Position numbers and translations under genes: made by a program
Notes under the pieces: generated by a model
Database searches by the model: none
What the model saw: only the letters and a program-made list of their open reading frames with translations
What the model was told of the DNA's origin: nothing
Source of the DNA: Actinomycetota bacterium
GTDB lineage: Bacteria > Actinomycetota > Humimicrobiia > Humimicrobiales > Humimicrobiaceae
Reading direction: 5' to 3'
NCBI GenBank assembly: GCA_003155275.1
Contig: PMCC01000071.1
Coordinates: forward strand, 6,181-17,232
DNA length: 11,052 nucleotides
Part shown: positions 1-6,904 of the stretch, piece after piece
Numbering within the stretch: the stretch's first letter is position 1
Layout: every line of letters begins with the position of its first letter

Positions 1-1553
1 CCTTGGGACTTTAACATTTTTATCTCTTCCTCATATTTCTGCATATCTTTTTCCTGCTGCGCCGCATCAAGAGTATTTATCGGGGCCGATCCTGCCCTGT
101 CAGCTGTTGCCCAGTCAGAAGAAGGCCCGAAAGTATTGGCGCCTAAAAAAGCAAATTTATATCCCTCTATATCAAAAGTTGCCGGTTTTTGTGAATCTTC
201 AAGATTTCGCCCGCCTCCAAAATAGGCGATGCCTTCCTTATCATAAACATCAAGGGTGTAATCAAACCATTGGCTGCCATAATCATTGAGGTGATTGCCT
301 GTAAGTTCAAGTACATCTGTATCTATATATTTAAGAAGCTGCATATATTCAGGCTTGCTGCAGAAAACCATGGTATTGGGCCTTGCCGCATAACAATCCT
401 CGACAAAGGATACTTCATTGCTTATATGGGTAATGTCGGCATCAAGCAAGGTATCCCGGATTTTTTCTGCAGGATATAATACGCCGTTTTTATCCATCCT
501 GTCTGCAACCTGCCGGGTCAGCGCGGTTACCCCGGTCATAAGGATTGAAACCATATCATCTTCAGACCTGTTCGAAAGTCCGCCGCTGTCTAAATTTGCA
601 TCCAGGATCTTCTTAAAATTATCATCGACCAAATTATTTGCTGTCTTTACCGTTATGCCGCCGGCCAAAGGGTATTGCTCATAGGTGGTATTTTTATCAA
701 GAACAGATTTTCCGTCAATGTTTAATACCTTATATTCCTTTTCTATTTGGTCAAAAGGGATTATCGATAAAACATTGACATCTGCAGTAACTGCCGCTTT
801 TATTTCACTGTTTTCTTTTACAGTTAAGTTTTTAACCTTGCATTCCCCTAAAATCAATGTTAAAACCTCAAGGGTTTGGCTGCTGAGCACAAGATTTGCC
901 GGAATCTCGTTTCCTTCGATATCCTTGACAGTCTCCCTGCTGCCTTCCCAGAAACTCTTTAAATCAGCCCAGGAAATTCCTTCTATTAATGAATAAAATG
1001 ACACCACAGGCGCAAAATATAATGGGCCCTTCAAGCGGCCGTTTTCTTTTGCAGGTACAAATTCAAAAATCAGGTCAGCACCGCTTTTTTCATAAACATA
1101 TTCAAAACCCGCAAATGTTCCCGCTGCAGTCCCGCTGTCAACACTGCTGCCGGTTAAATTATCGCCGGTGCTGCCCGATATATTATTGCCCTCACTGCCC
1201 GAAGTATTTGCTCCCATATAATCATCAAAACTTTTTTGAAAACAGCTGACAAGCTTATTGGCTGTATAAGTTGGAATTGCCGGGTCCACATATATTTTCA
1301 GCATAGCCGGGATTGTAAGATTAGTTTTTTTTTCGTTAGAAGAGTTTTCGCCAGGAGAATTTTTATCCGAAGAATCTGCGGCGCTGCCGCTTTCTAAAGA
1401 ACCATCCGGTACGTCTTTCTGATTGACAGTTTTACCAAAATCAGCCGCCCGCCTTAAAATATTACTGAAAACGCCGCAACAGCCCGTGCAGGAAGCGATG
1501 AGGATAAATAATATTAACACAAATGCGGCGATGCTGTAATTTTTTGTTTTCAT
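1..1553 (-). CDS. CapA-family (poly-gamma-glutamate synthesis type) lipoprotein, 3' end outside window
   Basis: Reading frame open from ATG at 1553 to the left edge: 517 residues, no stop reached. The N-terminus is basic then hydrophobic (about 8-20) with lipobox I-A-S-C at Cys22, so a secreted lipoprotein is expected. Residues 23-80 are a polar Ser/Asn/Asp linker and 118-141 hold a short tandem repeat. The CapA (PGA_cap, metallophosphatase-like) part starts near 337: HISNEV (376-381) matches the family's N-x-E block, LTGNHLNDYG (417-426) its NH metal-ligand block, and GIAYFGGGRN (441-450) and KFAFLGANTF (466-475) follow as expected. Where typical CapA proteins have GD-x-M-x-GR, this one reads MTGVTALTR (339-347), so a usual metal-ligand Asp is missing. 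The roughly 255-residue region before it is unassigned. CapA proteins are tied to poly-gamma-glutamate capsule synthesis, but many homologues lack capBC partners and none are visible here; the substrate is unknown. Confidence 0.85.
   Translation of the reverse strand, partial: MKTKNYSIAAFVLILFILIASCTGCCGVFSNILRRAADFGKTVNQKDVPDGSLESGSAADSSDKNSPGENSSNEKKTNLTIPAMLKIYVDPAIPTYTANKLVSCFQKSFDDYMGANTSGSEGNNISGSTGDNLTGSSVDSGTAAGTFAGFEYVYEKSGADLIFEFVPAKENGRLKGPLYFAPVVSFYSLIEGISWADLKSFWEGSRETVKDIEGNEIPANLVLSSQTLEVLTLILGECKVKNLTVKENSEIKAAVTADVNVLSIIPFDQIEKEYKVLNIDGKSVLDKNTTYEQYPLAGGITVKTANNLVDDNFKKILDANLDSGGLSNRSEDDMVSILMTGVTALTRQVADRMDKNGVLYPAEKIRDTLLDADITHISNEVSFVEDCYAARPNTMVFCSKPEYMQLLKYIDTDVLELTGNHLNDYGSQWFDYTLDVYDKEGIAYFGGGRNLEDSQKPATFDIEGYKFAFLGANTFGPSSDWATADRAGSAPINTLDAAQQEKDMQKYEEEIKMLKSQ
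1131..1202 (-). repeat. Imperfect 24-bp tandem repeat (8-residue unit) in the capA-like gene
   Basis: Read on the minus strand, 1202-1179 and 1178-1155 are two 24-base units identical at 18 of 24 positions, both starting TCGGGCAG and ending with an ATAAT-x-TA block. A third, more degraded copy follows at 1154-1131. The units encode SGSEGNNI, SGSTGDNL and TGSSVDSG (residues 118-141), a Gly/Ser/Asn linker inside the extracytoplasmic protein. The reading frame is kept because the unit is a multiple of three. Confidence 0.6.
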
Positions 1554-1563
1554 TATATTGACG

Positions 1564-1591
1564 ATTAAACCAGGTAATTTTACAACCTCAA
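1564..1591 (-). promoter_or_regulatory. Possible promoter of the capA-like gene
   Basis: On the minus strand TTGAGG (1591-1586) is followed after 16 bases by TTTAAT (1569-1564), a fair match to the -35/-10 consensus. A start about 7 bases downstream would leave only a few bases before the ATG at 1553, and no Shine-Dalgarno sequence is visible, so a near-leaderless transcript is possible. Base composition alone can produce such matches here. Confidence 0.3.
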
Positions 1592-1689
1592 ATTGTGAAT
1601 ACTAAAATAAAAATAAAAATTATGCAAAAATAGTTTATTTTTTAAAGAAAACTTTAATAAATTTATATTATTTTATATTTTTTTTAAGC

Positions 1690-1695
1690 TATAAT
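1690..1695 (+). promoter_or_regulatory. -10-like TATAAT upstream of the parA-like gene
   Basis: A perfect TATAAT lies in the divergent AT-rich region between the capA-like and parA-like genes, 31 bases before ATG 1726 and 82 before ATG 1777. No convincing -35 element sits 16-18 bases upstream. In so AT-rich a stretch the match is suggestive only. Confidence 0.25.
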
Positions 1696-1776
1696 TATAA
1701 CAACAGAGATTCAACAGCGGTATTTATGGGAATCAGCAGTTTAATAAAAGGCACAATATTTTTTCAGTTTCAAAAC

Positions 1777-2619
1777 ATGAAGAAAGTTGTTTTTTATAAT
1801 ACCAAAGGTGGAACCGGAAAAACTACCATGTGCTACAACTATGGGTGGTATCTTGCCGAAAAAAGAAACAAAAAAATCCTATTTTTAGATTTTGATCCGC
1901 AGATAAACCTGGTGCAGTCTTTTAATTTTACAAAACAAGCAAAGGAATTCAACTTTGAAAAGTTTATTTTAAAATATCTGCATAAAGAGCCTGTAAATTT
2001 CGCGGATTATCTTATAAAAATAAATGACAATATCGATCTTCTTCCTTCCTCAAATAACATTTCCCTCCTTGAAGAATATCTGACAGATTATCTTCTTGAA
2101 AGAACTTTTCAGGACAACAAGTTGTATCAGGCAATAAACAGGAATAAGATTATCAAAAATATACTGAATGAACATATTGGGGATTACAATTACGATTATA
2201 TTTTAATTGATTCCCAACCAAATTATTCCCTTCTTTCAACGACATCCATAATTTTTGCAAAAAACATTATCGTGACTTTAAAGCCGGAAATGTTTTCCTT
2301 TATTGACATCAAATACTTGATTAAAATAATTGATAATATCAATTCAAAATTTCAAACAAACGCCAAAATTGTATGTATTATGATAAATGCATACGAGAGA
2401 AGGAAAAAAATTGCCGCTGTAATTATAGATAAACTGGAAAATACATATGGAAACAGTATTGTTATCCTGAAAAAAAAGATACGGTATCTTTCACAATACC
2501 AGGTATCGATATCTTTAAACAAAGAACCTGTTTTTATTACATTCCCGGGTTCTGAAGCTTCTGCAGAGTTAATTGAGGTCTTTGAAGAGATGGACAATTT
2601 GGTTGATAATCTGGATTAG
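1777..2619 (+). CDS. ParA/Soj/MinD-family ATPase without ParB
   Basis: 280 residues. ATPase of the deviant-Walker ParA/MinD group, which switch between ATP-bound dimers and monomers to position DNA or protein cargo. The deviant Walker A KGGTGKTT is at 10-17 with the signature Lys10, the A' block LDFDPQ at 37-42, and Walker B YILIDSQP at 141-148 (ParA proteins usually have IDCPP here). The C-terminal block with GSEASAEL (258-265) matches the ParA end, where PVF precedes a G/S-rich turn. Length is usual for chromosomal Soj/ParA. ATG 1777 is chosen because it puts the first beta strand and P-loop at the normal distance from the N-terminus; in-frame ATG 1726 would add 17 residues. Neither has a good Shine-Dalgarno site. 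No ParB gene or obvious parS site is nearby; the next gene is a bactofilin in the same direction. The family is certain, the cargo unknown. Confidence 0.9.
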   Translation: MKKVVFYNTKGGTGKTTMCYNYGWYLAEKRNKKILFLDFDPQINLVQSFNFTKQAKEFNFEKFILKYLHKEPVNFADYLIKINDNIDLLPSSNNISLLEEYLTDYLLERTFQDNKLYQAINRNKIIKNILNEHIGDYNYDYILIDSQPNYSLLSTTSIIFAKNIIVTLKPEMFSFIDIKYLIKIIDNINSKFQTNAKIVCIMINAYERRKKIAAVIIDKLENTYGNSIVILKKKIRYLSQYQVSISLNKEPVFITFPGSEASAELIEVFEEMDNLVDNLD

Positions 2620-2675
2620 GATTACTATTCTTTGCAAAGAGGATTAATTATTAAAGCAGATATGGTCTTATAAAT

Positions 2676-2701
2676 AAAATACTTCTTATTAAGTATTTTT
2701 T
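2676..2701 (+). terminator. AT-only hairpin after the parA-like gene
   Basis: AAAATACTT (2676-2684) and AAGTATTTT (2691-2699) form a perfect 9-bp stem with a 6-base loop, ending in a T run (2696-2701). It lies 57 bases past the parA stop and before the bactofilin. The stem has almost no G/C pairs, so it would be a weak or leaky terminator and might still let transcription reach the bactofilin. Confidence 0.4.
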
Positions 2702-2768
2702 AAAAAGGTATTTTATAAAATTTTTCGTGAAATGGTTTATTATTTAAAAAAAAATAAGGGGGGTTACA

Positions 2769-3314
2769 GTGGCATTTCTAGATGCAGAAAAAGGTTATGT
2801 TTCTGAAGGAGAGGTCAGAACTCTTCTTACCATTGTCGGCGACAGGGCAAGAATCGATGGTAAGTTCAAAATCTCCAAATCCATTGATATAGATTGTGAA
2901 ATAAAGGGGCAGCTGGAAGTTAATGGTCAGCTTATCATTCAAAAAAATGGATTTGTATCAGCAGATGTAAAGACTATTGACGCTGAAATCATTGGAAAAT
3001 ATGAGGGCAATATGTCAGCATCAGGAAGTGTGGAAATAAAAGAAACGGGTATAGTATCAGGGAACATTAAGACTGATTGCCTGATAATAAATAAAGGCGG
3101 CATATTCAGCGGCAATGTAACCGGAATCTCCGAAGGAAGCGACGTTTCCAAAAAAAAGAAAGGCAAATCTGTTTTAGAAGAGAAAACAGCTAAGGATTCA
3201 CCTTTTGAAGAAGATGAGGATAATTATAAAATAGACTATGGCCAGTCAGTTGACCTGTCTTCCGGCCAGTCTGCCGATAATGATGAGGATGATGATTCCA
3301 AACTGACTTTATAG
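2769..3314 (+). CDS. Bactofilin-family polymer protein (first copy)
   Basis: 181 residues. Bactofilins are small beta-helical proteins that polymerise without nucleotide into membrane-associated filaments and scaffolds. The repeating pattern of alternating hydrophobics and glycines typical of the bactofilin core runs from about 18 to 122 (TIVGDRARIDGKF, GQLEVNGQLIIQKNG, GSVEIKETGIVSGNI, KGGIFSGNVTG). A Lys-rich patch (about 128-133) follows, then a strongly acidic, probably disordered tail with EEDED and DNDEDDD. The start is a GTG, decided by a strong AAGGGGGG Shine-Dalgarno site 5 bases upstream (2756-2763). The gene follows the parA-like ATPase in the same direction after 149 bases. The core is more divergent than the second bactofilin and its tail is of opposite character, so the two may be distinct subunits rather than recent duplicates. 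Confidence 0.88.
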   Translation: MAFLDAEKGYVSEGEVRTLLTIVGDRARIDGKFKISKSIDIDCEIKGQLEVNGQLIIQKNGFVSADVKTIDAEIIGKYEGNMSASGSVEIKETGIVSGNIKTDCLIINKGGIFSGNVTGISEGSDVSKKKKGKSVLEEKTAKDSPFEEDEDNYKIDYGQSVDLSSGQSADNDEDDDSKLTL

Positions 3315-3421
3315 AACATAAAATAAGCAATAGTAATTTTGCGATTTTGTTTTCTTTGTTTGATAATATTCTTACATGCCTGTAGTGCATGTCTGGATAA
3401 TAATCATTTTTATGTTGATTG

Positions 3422-3937
3422 TCATATACGTATGTCTGTTTCCCTGACCGGAATTCTCGTTTGAAAATCCTGGTTTGTATGGGGTTGTATATGCAGGGGA
3501 TTTGCAACGTTTTGGGTTTGCGGCTGATTTTGCACAGGTTTGATAAAAGGTTTGTCTGCTGCGATCTTGAAAATATCCTGGTTTTCAGAAATTATTATCT
3601 GGCCCTTAAACAGCCCGCCTTTTGCTACCGTCAGCTGAGCGTCTTTCTGGACAAGATTTCCAACAAATTTGCCTGTAGCAGTAATCTCGATTTCACCGGA
3701 AACAATCATCTCACCCTTAAAACTTCCGGCAATTATCGCATTGCTGGTATTTATATTTGCTTCTACTTTGCCTTCCCTGCCTATTATTAATTCATTTTCA
3801 GTAATAACCTCACCAGACACTTCCCCGTCTATGCGGGTAGAACCTTTTGAATATAATTTACCCTCGATTTTTACACCTTCGGCAATAATCGTTAAGGTCT
3901 TGCTTCCAGGTGACTCCATTTTATTTTTTAAAAGCAC
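3422..3937 (-). CDS. Bactofilin-family polymer protein (second copy)
   Basis: 171 residues. A more canonical bactofilin: the core about 15-115 contains GVKIEGKLYSKGSTRIDGEV, ENELIIGREGKVEANI, GEIEITATGKFVGNLV and KGGLFKGQIII, the family's ladder of short beta-helix turns. The tail (about 125-171) is rich in Gln, Asn and Pro and looks disordered. The start is taken as GTG 3937 because AAAGGA sits 6 bases before it; the in-frame ATG at 3919 has no ribosome site. It is convergent with the first bactofilin, 107 bases between their stops, and is preceded by a good promoter match. Bactofilins commonly act in cell shape, stalk or pole organisation and as scaffolds for cell-wall enzymes; which applies here cannot be seen. 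Confidence 0.9.
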   Translation of the reverse strand: MLLKNKMESPGSKTLTIIAEGVKIEGKLYSKGSTRIDGEVSGEVITENELIIGREGKVEANINTSNAIIAGSFKGEMIVSGEIEITATGKFVGNLVQKDAQLTVAKGGLFKGQIIISENQDIFKIAADKPFIKPVQNQPQTQNVANPLHIQPHTNQDFQTRIPVRETDIRI

Positions 3938-4027
3938 TTTAAGTTCCTTTCATTAGAAGAAATCAGGCAAAAATACGTGACAGAATTATTTGACTTAATT
4001 ATTAAACTTAAAAAAAAGACATTAAGT

Positions 4028-4056
4028 ATTCTAGTTTATATAAGTTTTATTTACAA
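4028..4056 (-). promoter_or_regulatory. Promoter candidate for the second bactofilin
   Basis: On the minus strand TTGTAA (4056-4051) is followed by an exact 17-base spacer and TAGAAT (4033-4028): 4 of 6 and 5 of 6 matches to a housekeeping sigma-factor promoter. It would give a leader of roughly 80 bases that ends in the AAAGGA ribosome site before GTG 3937. This is the best promoter match in the window. Confidence 0.45.
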
Positions 4057-4071
4057 ACATTTTAAGACTTA

Positions 4072-4093
4072 ATTAAAAAACCCGATTTTTAAT
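4072..4093 (-). terminator. Weak AT hairpin downstream of UPF0280
   Basis: ATTAAAAA (4072-4079) and TTTTTAAT (4086-4093) can pair into an 8-bp stem around a 6-base loop, 39 bases past the UPF0280 stop on the minus strand. All stem pairs are A-T, so termination would be weak. The stretch 3938-4131 otherwise holds only the promoter candidate for the second bactofilin. Confidence 0.25.
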
Positions 4094-4131
4094 ATCTTAG
4101 AATTTTCAAAGGGCTTATGCCGACCCCCTGC

Positions 4132-4887
4132 CTATGTCAGTTCGATATTGCCCCAAAGCCCTATTTGGTCTTCCTTGATTATAAGAAGCCCATCGATGCC
4201 CCGGCAGTTCCTGAAATGTTTAATGCTCTTTAAAATATCATCCTTGCAGGAAATGCTGTTTGCTACTGCGGTTGCAGCCGCATCGGCAGTAATGGCAGAT
4301 TTTGACAAAACCACAGCAAGGTCGCACTTGCCAAGGCTTAAAGAATGGCCAAAGGTACCCGAAGACGCGCAAACTCCGCAAGGCATATTTTCGGATTTTA
4401 TCCTTATTGAGATACTATCTTTAAAATATTTATTTTTTACATAAATTCCAAGTATCCGGTCTTTTTTTGACCTTAAATAAAGATCGCCCCCATTTTCAAT
4501 TATCAGGCTGCCGCAATACTTATTCATTTTTTCTGCCAGGAACTCATTTACGGTCCCTGCCACAGCCGCCATCGGGCCTACATTAAACTTGGAAGACAAA
4601 AGGCACATTTTCTTTATTATTTCAGGATAACCGGGCTTAATGCTGACAGGGGAAAGACTCTTTAAAAATGCGGGATCCTCCTTAAAACATCCATGCAGAA
4701 AGCAGTAGATCTCTTTTAGGGGCTCTTCTATTAAACCGGCAATGTCTTTATCACTGCTTAGCAGCAAGTCAGAATAATGGTATGTTATCTTCCAGTTATA
4801 TTTTTCCCCTGTTTTAACATTGTTTCTGTAAATATTCCTGTCAGAATCAGGCGCCAGGCTGCTGCTATTTTCTACCGATATTTCCAT
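4132..4887 (-). CDS. UPF0280 / COG2122 family protein (ApbE-related fold)
   Basis: 251 residues, the usual length for UPF0280. Family blocks in order: VGPMAAVAGTVNEF (103-116), ENGGDLYL (131-138), MPCGVCASSGTFGHSLSLG (168-186) and ITADAAATAVAN (199-210). They resemble the flavin-transferase ApbE in layout, but flavinylation is not shown for this family. In Methanosarcina, as I recall, the COG2122 protein was tied genetically to sulfide-dependent homocysteine synthesis together with COG1900 and a NIL-ferredoxin, and both of those partners lie just across the divergent intergenic region. ATG 4887 is chosen: it overlaps the upstream small membrane gene by 23 bases, suggesting translational coupling. 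The next ATG, 4932, would add 15 residues that are a hydrophobic shadow of that gene. Neither start has a ribosome site. Conserved-looking cysteines include Cys170 and Cys173. Family assignment is firm, the biochemical role is inference. Confidence 0.88.
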   Translation of the reverse strand: MEISVENSSSLAPDSDRNIYRNNVKTGEKYNWKITYHYSDLLLSSDKDIAGLIEEPLKEIYCFLHGCFKEDPAFLKSLSPVSIKPGYPEIIKKMCLLSSKFNVGPMAAVAGTVNEFLAEKMNKYCGSLIIENGGDLYLRSKKDRILGIYVKNKYFKDSISIRIKSENMPCGVCASSGTFGHSLSLGKCDLAVVLSKSAITADAAATAVANSISCKDDILKSIKHFRNCRGIDGLLIIKEDQIGLWGNIELT

Positions 4888-5083
4888 AATATAAAAAAAC
4901 CAGAAAAATGAGAACAAAATATATAACAACATTTACTGACATTACCAGCCACGGATTTGTCAGCCATGAATTAAGTGACGCTTCCCTAAAAAGAAAATGA
5001 GTTAAAATAAGCACAGGTATCAGAAAAACTGTTGATACTACTGTCAGTATAAGAGGGTTTTTAACTTTTGGGTTCATGGACAT
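4865..5083 (-). CDS. Small two-helix membrane protein, function unknown
   Basis: 72 residues with two strongly hydrophobic segments, about 10-31 (LILTVVSTVFLIPVLIL core) and 45-67 (LVMSVNVVIYFVLIFLVFLYY core), joined by a short loop with WLTNPW. No family recognised. It is supported as a real gene by a perfect GGAGGA ribosome site 8 bases before ATG 5083 and by the overlap with the start of UPF0280, which makes the two a probable operon. It could be a membrane anchor, a small transporter subunit or a partner of UPF0280; nothing in the sequence decides between these. Confidence 0.65.
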   Translation of the reverse strand: MSMNPKVKNPLILTVVSTVFLIPVLILTHFLFREASLNSWLTNPWLVMSVNVVIYFVLIFLVFLYYGNIGRK

Positions 5084-5128
5084 TTTTTGGTTCCTCCAAT
5101 TTTTAATAAAAATGTTTTCCTTCAGTAA

Positions 5129-5157
5129 ATTATAAAACAGGCATTAAAAATTAACCA
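5129..5157 (-). promoter_or_regulatory. Possible promoter of the small membrane protein-UPF0280 operon
   Basis: On the minus strand TGGTTA (5157-5152) lies 17 bases before a perfect TATAAT (5134-5129), inside the divergent region shared with the DUF39 gene. The start point would be near 5122, leaving about a 40-base leader containing the GGAGGA site. The -35 match is only 3 of 6. Confidence 0.35.
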
Positions 5158-5202
5158 GATATGTTTATTGAAAAAATCCAAAAGAATAGTATTATAAAAC
5201 AC

Positions 5203-6369
5203 ATGGCAAAAACAATTGAAGAAATTAATGAAAAAATAAAAAAAGGCTGCGTAGTCGTTTTGAGCGCTGAAGAAATAATCGGTTACACTGCTGAGCACGG
5301 AGTTAAAAAAACTGCAGCGGCTGTGGATGTGGTAACAACCGCAACTTTTGGGCCAATGTGCTCAACCGGCGCATTTATAAATTTCGGGCATTCGGACCCG
5401 CCCATCAAGATGCAAAAAGTATGGTTAAACGATGTGTCCGCGTATGCCGGCATTGCCGCAGTGGATGCTTATATCGGGGCAACCGAGCTTTCAGAAACAG
5501 AGGATATGAAATACGGCGGAGCATATGTAATACAGGATTTAATAGACGGCAAGGCAGTAAAGCTCAGGGCAATATCTTATGGCACTGACTGTTACCCCAG
5601 AAAAGAAATCGAGACTTACATAAGTCTGGAAAATCTCAACCAGGCTTTTCTTTTTAATCCGAGGAATGCTTACCAGAACTATGCAGCGGCAACCAACTCT
5701 TCATCCAGGATTATTTATACATATATGGGAAAGCTTATGCCTAATTTCGGCAATGTGACATATTCAAGCGCAGGACAGCTGAGCCCGCTTCTAAATGATC
5801 CTTACTTAAGGACAATAGGGGTCGGCACAAGGATATTCCTGGGGGGAGCACAGGGTTATGTCGCATGGCAGGGCACACAGAACAATCCCGGCAGGGAAAG
5901 GCTTGCCAATGGCACTCCAGTTGGGCCTGCTGGTACACTCGCTTTAATTGGGGACCTTAAAAAAATGGATTCAAGATATCTGAGGGCGGCAACATTTCAC
6001 GGCTATGGAATCACTATGTATGTCGGCGTCGGAATAGGAATTCCCGTTATCGATGAAGAAATGGTAGAATTCCTTAGAGTATCAGATAAAGATATCTATA
6101 CTGAAATTTATGATTATTCTGTGGCCCGGCGAAGCAAACCTTCATATGGGAAAGTCAGCTACCAACAGCTTAGAAGCGGTACAGTAAACATCAAAGGTAA
6201 GAAAATCCTTACCGGTTCGCTTTCAAGTTACAGCATTGCAAGAGAAATTGCGCAATTATTAAAGCAATGGATACTTGAGGGGAGTTTTACACTTACCAGC
6301 CCTGTCACTTTTTTGCCCTCGGAAGAAAAAATAAATCCGCTTAATGTGAAAAGCAGGGAAGAAATTTAA
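5203..6369 (+). CDS. Homocysteine biosynthesis protein, COG1900/DUF39 family
   Basis: 388 residues. COG1900 proteins are required in methanogens for making homocysteine from aspartate semialdehyde and sulfide, without the O-acyl-homoserine intermediates of the usual route. Recognised from the N-terminal KTIEEINEKIKKG, TFGPMCSTGAFINFGHSDPP (49-68), ISYGTDCYPRKE (124-135), GTRIFLGGAQGYV and the GIGIPV block near 276. Cys53 and Cys130 sit in the two most conserved blocks and correspond in position to the cysteine pair reported, from memory, in the Methanosarcina protein as a persulfide relay. The C-terminal CBS pair of some members is absent; the protein ends soon after the core. ATG 5203 fits the family's usual start; in-frame ATG 5161 would add 14 residues. 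Neither has a Shine-Dalgarno site. A terminator-like hairpin, then a NIL-ferredoxin, follow in the same direction. Confidence 0.92.
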   Translation: MAKTIEEINEKIKKGCVVVLSAEEIIGYTAEHGVKKTAAAVDVVTTATFGPMCSTGAFINFGHSDPPIKMQKVWLNDVSAYAGIAAVDAYIGATELSETEDMKYGGAYVIQDLIDGKAVKLRAISYGTDCYPRKEIETYISLENLNQAFLFNPRNAYQNYAAATNSSSRIIYTYMGKLMPNFGNVTYSSAGQLSPLLNDPYLRTIGVGTRIFLGGAQGYVAWQGTQNNPGRERLANGTPVGPAGTLALIGDLKKMDSRYLRAATFHGYGITMYVGVGIGIPVIDEEMVEFLRVSDKDIYTEIYDYSVARRSKPSYGKVSYQQLRSGTVNIKGKKILTGSLSSYSIAREIAQLLKQWILEGSFTLTSPVTFLPSEEKINPLNVKSREEI

Positions 6370-6427
6370 AAGGCAGCCATATAATTTTTCAGGCAGGTTG
6401 GAGATTTGAAAAACTTCCGCAAAACTC

Positions 6428-6450
6428 TTTAAGGCGCAGCCTTAAATTTT
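6428..6450 (+). terminator. Hairpin with T run between DUF39 and NIL-ferredoxin genes
   Basis: TTTAAGGC (6428-6435) and GCCTTAAA (6439-6446) make a perfect 8-bp stem with a 3-base loop, followed directly by TTTT (6447-6450). It has the layout of an intrinsic terminator and lies 58 bases past the DUF39 stop and 46 before the ferredoxin start. It may partly end the DUF39 transcript, so that the ferredoxin is made in a different amount. Confidence 0.5.
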
Positions 6451-6496
6451 AAAAAGGGCAGGCAATTTTAAAAAACTTTTAACGGGGAAATCTTTA

Positions 6497-6904
6497 ATGG
6501 TGACTAAAAGGTTAGTTCTTACTTTTCCGGAAAAAATTGTGACCAAGCCTATCACTTACAGGCTTGTAAAAGACTATGACCTTGCTTTCAATATTCTAAG
6601 GGCAGAAATAACCGCAGATATCGAAGGGAAGATATTAATAGAAATCCAGGGTTCAAAAGAGCACCTTGACGAAGGAATAGCTTATCTGCAGGGCGAAGGA
6701 ATCTCTATCCAGGACGCATCCAGGGATATTATTCTTGACAAGGAAAACTGTGTAAATTGTGGAATTTGCGCTTCTCTTTGCATGACACAGGCGATGGAAA
6801 TGGATAAAACCAGTTTTGAGCTTATTTTCGATAAAGATAAATGTATCCTCTGCGGTTTTTGCGAGAATTCATGTCCTGTCGGAGCAATCCGGCTAAGGAT
6901 TTAA
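6497..6904 (+). CDS. NIL-domain 2x[4Fe-4S] ferredoxin
   Basis: 135 residues. Residues 3-75 are a NIL domain, the small ferredoxin-like fold also found at the C-terminus of MetN methionine transporters. Residues 77-135 are a bacterial-type ferredoxin with two CxxCxxCxxxC clusters: Cys85, 88, 91, 95 and Cys116, 119, 122, 126. The second is followed by Pro as usual; the first is followed by Met96 instead. NIL-ferredoxins co-occur with COG1900 proteins and are thought to supply electrons, or handle sulfide, in homocysteine synthesis; the position right after DUF39 supports this. The ATG has a GGGGA ribosome site about 8 bases upstream. The NIL part may sense or bind a methionine-like ligand, which is inference. 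The protein has no signal peptide, so it is cytoplasmic. Confidence 0.92.
   Translation: MVTKRLVLTFPEKIVTKPITYRLVKDYDLAFNILRAEITADIEGKILIEIQGSKEHLDEGIAYLQGEGISIQDASRDIILDKENCVNCGICASLCMTQAMEMDKTSFELIFDKDKCILCGFCENSCPVGAIRLRI

Noticed and set aside
107..1249. Several plus-strand open frames of 60-103 codons
   Set aside because: They lie antisense to the continuous capA-like frame, have no ribosome sites or recognisable domains, and their composition is that of shadow frames.
3374..3392. ACATGC/GCATGT inverted repeat between the convergent bactofilins
   Set aside because: Only 6 bp of stem, no T run on either side, so not called as a terminator; could be chance.
5358..5938. Alternative frames within the DUF39 gene on both strands
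   Set aside because: The DUF39 frame has full-length family conservation; the others are Arg/Cys-rich shadow translations.
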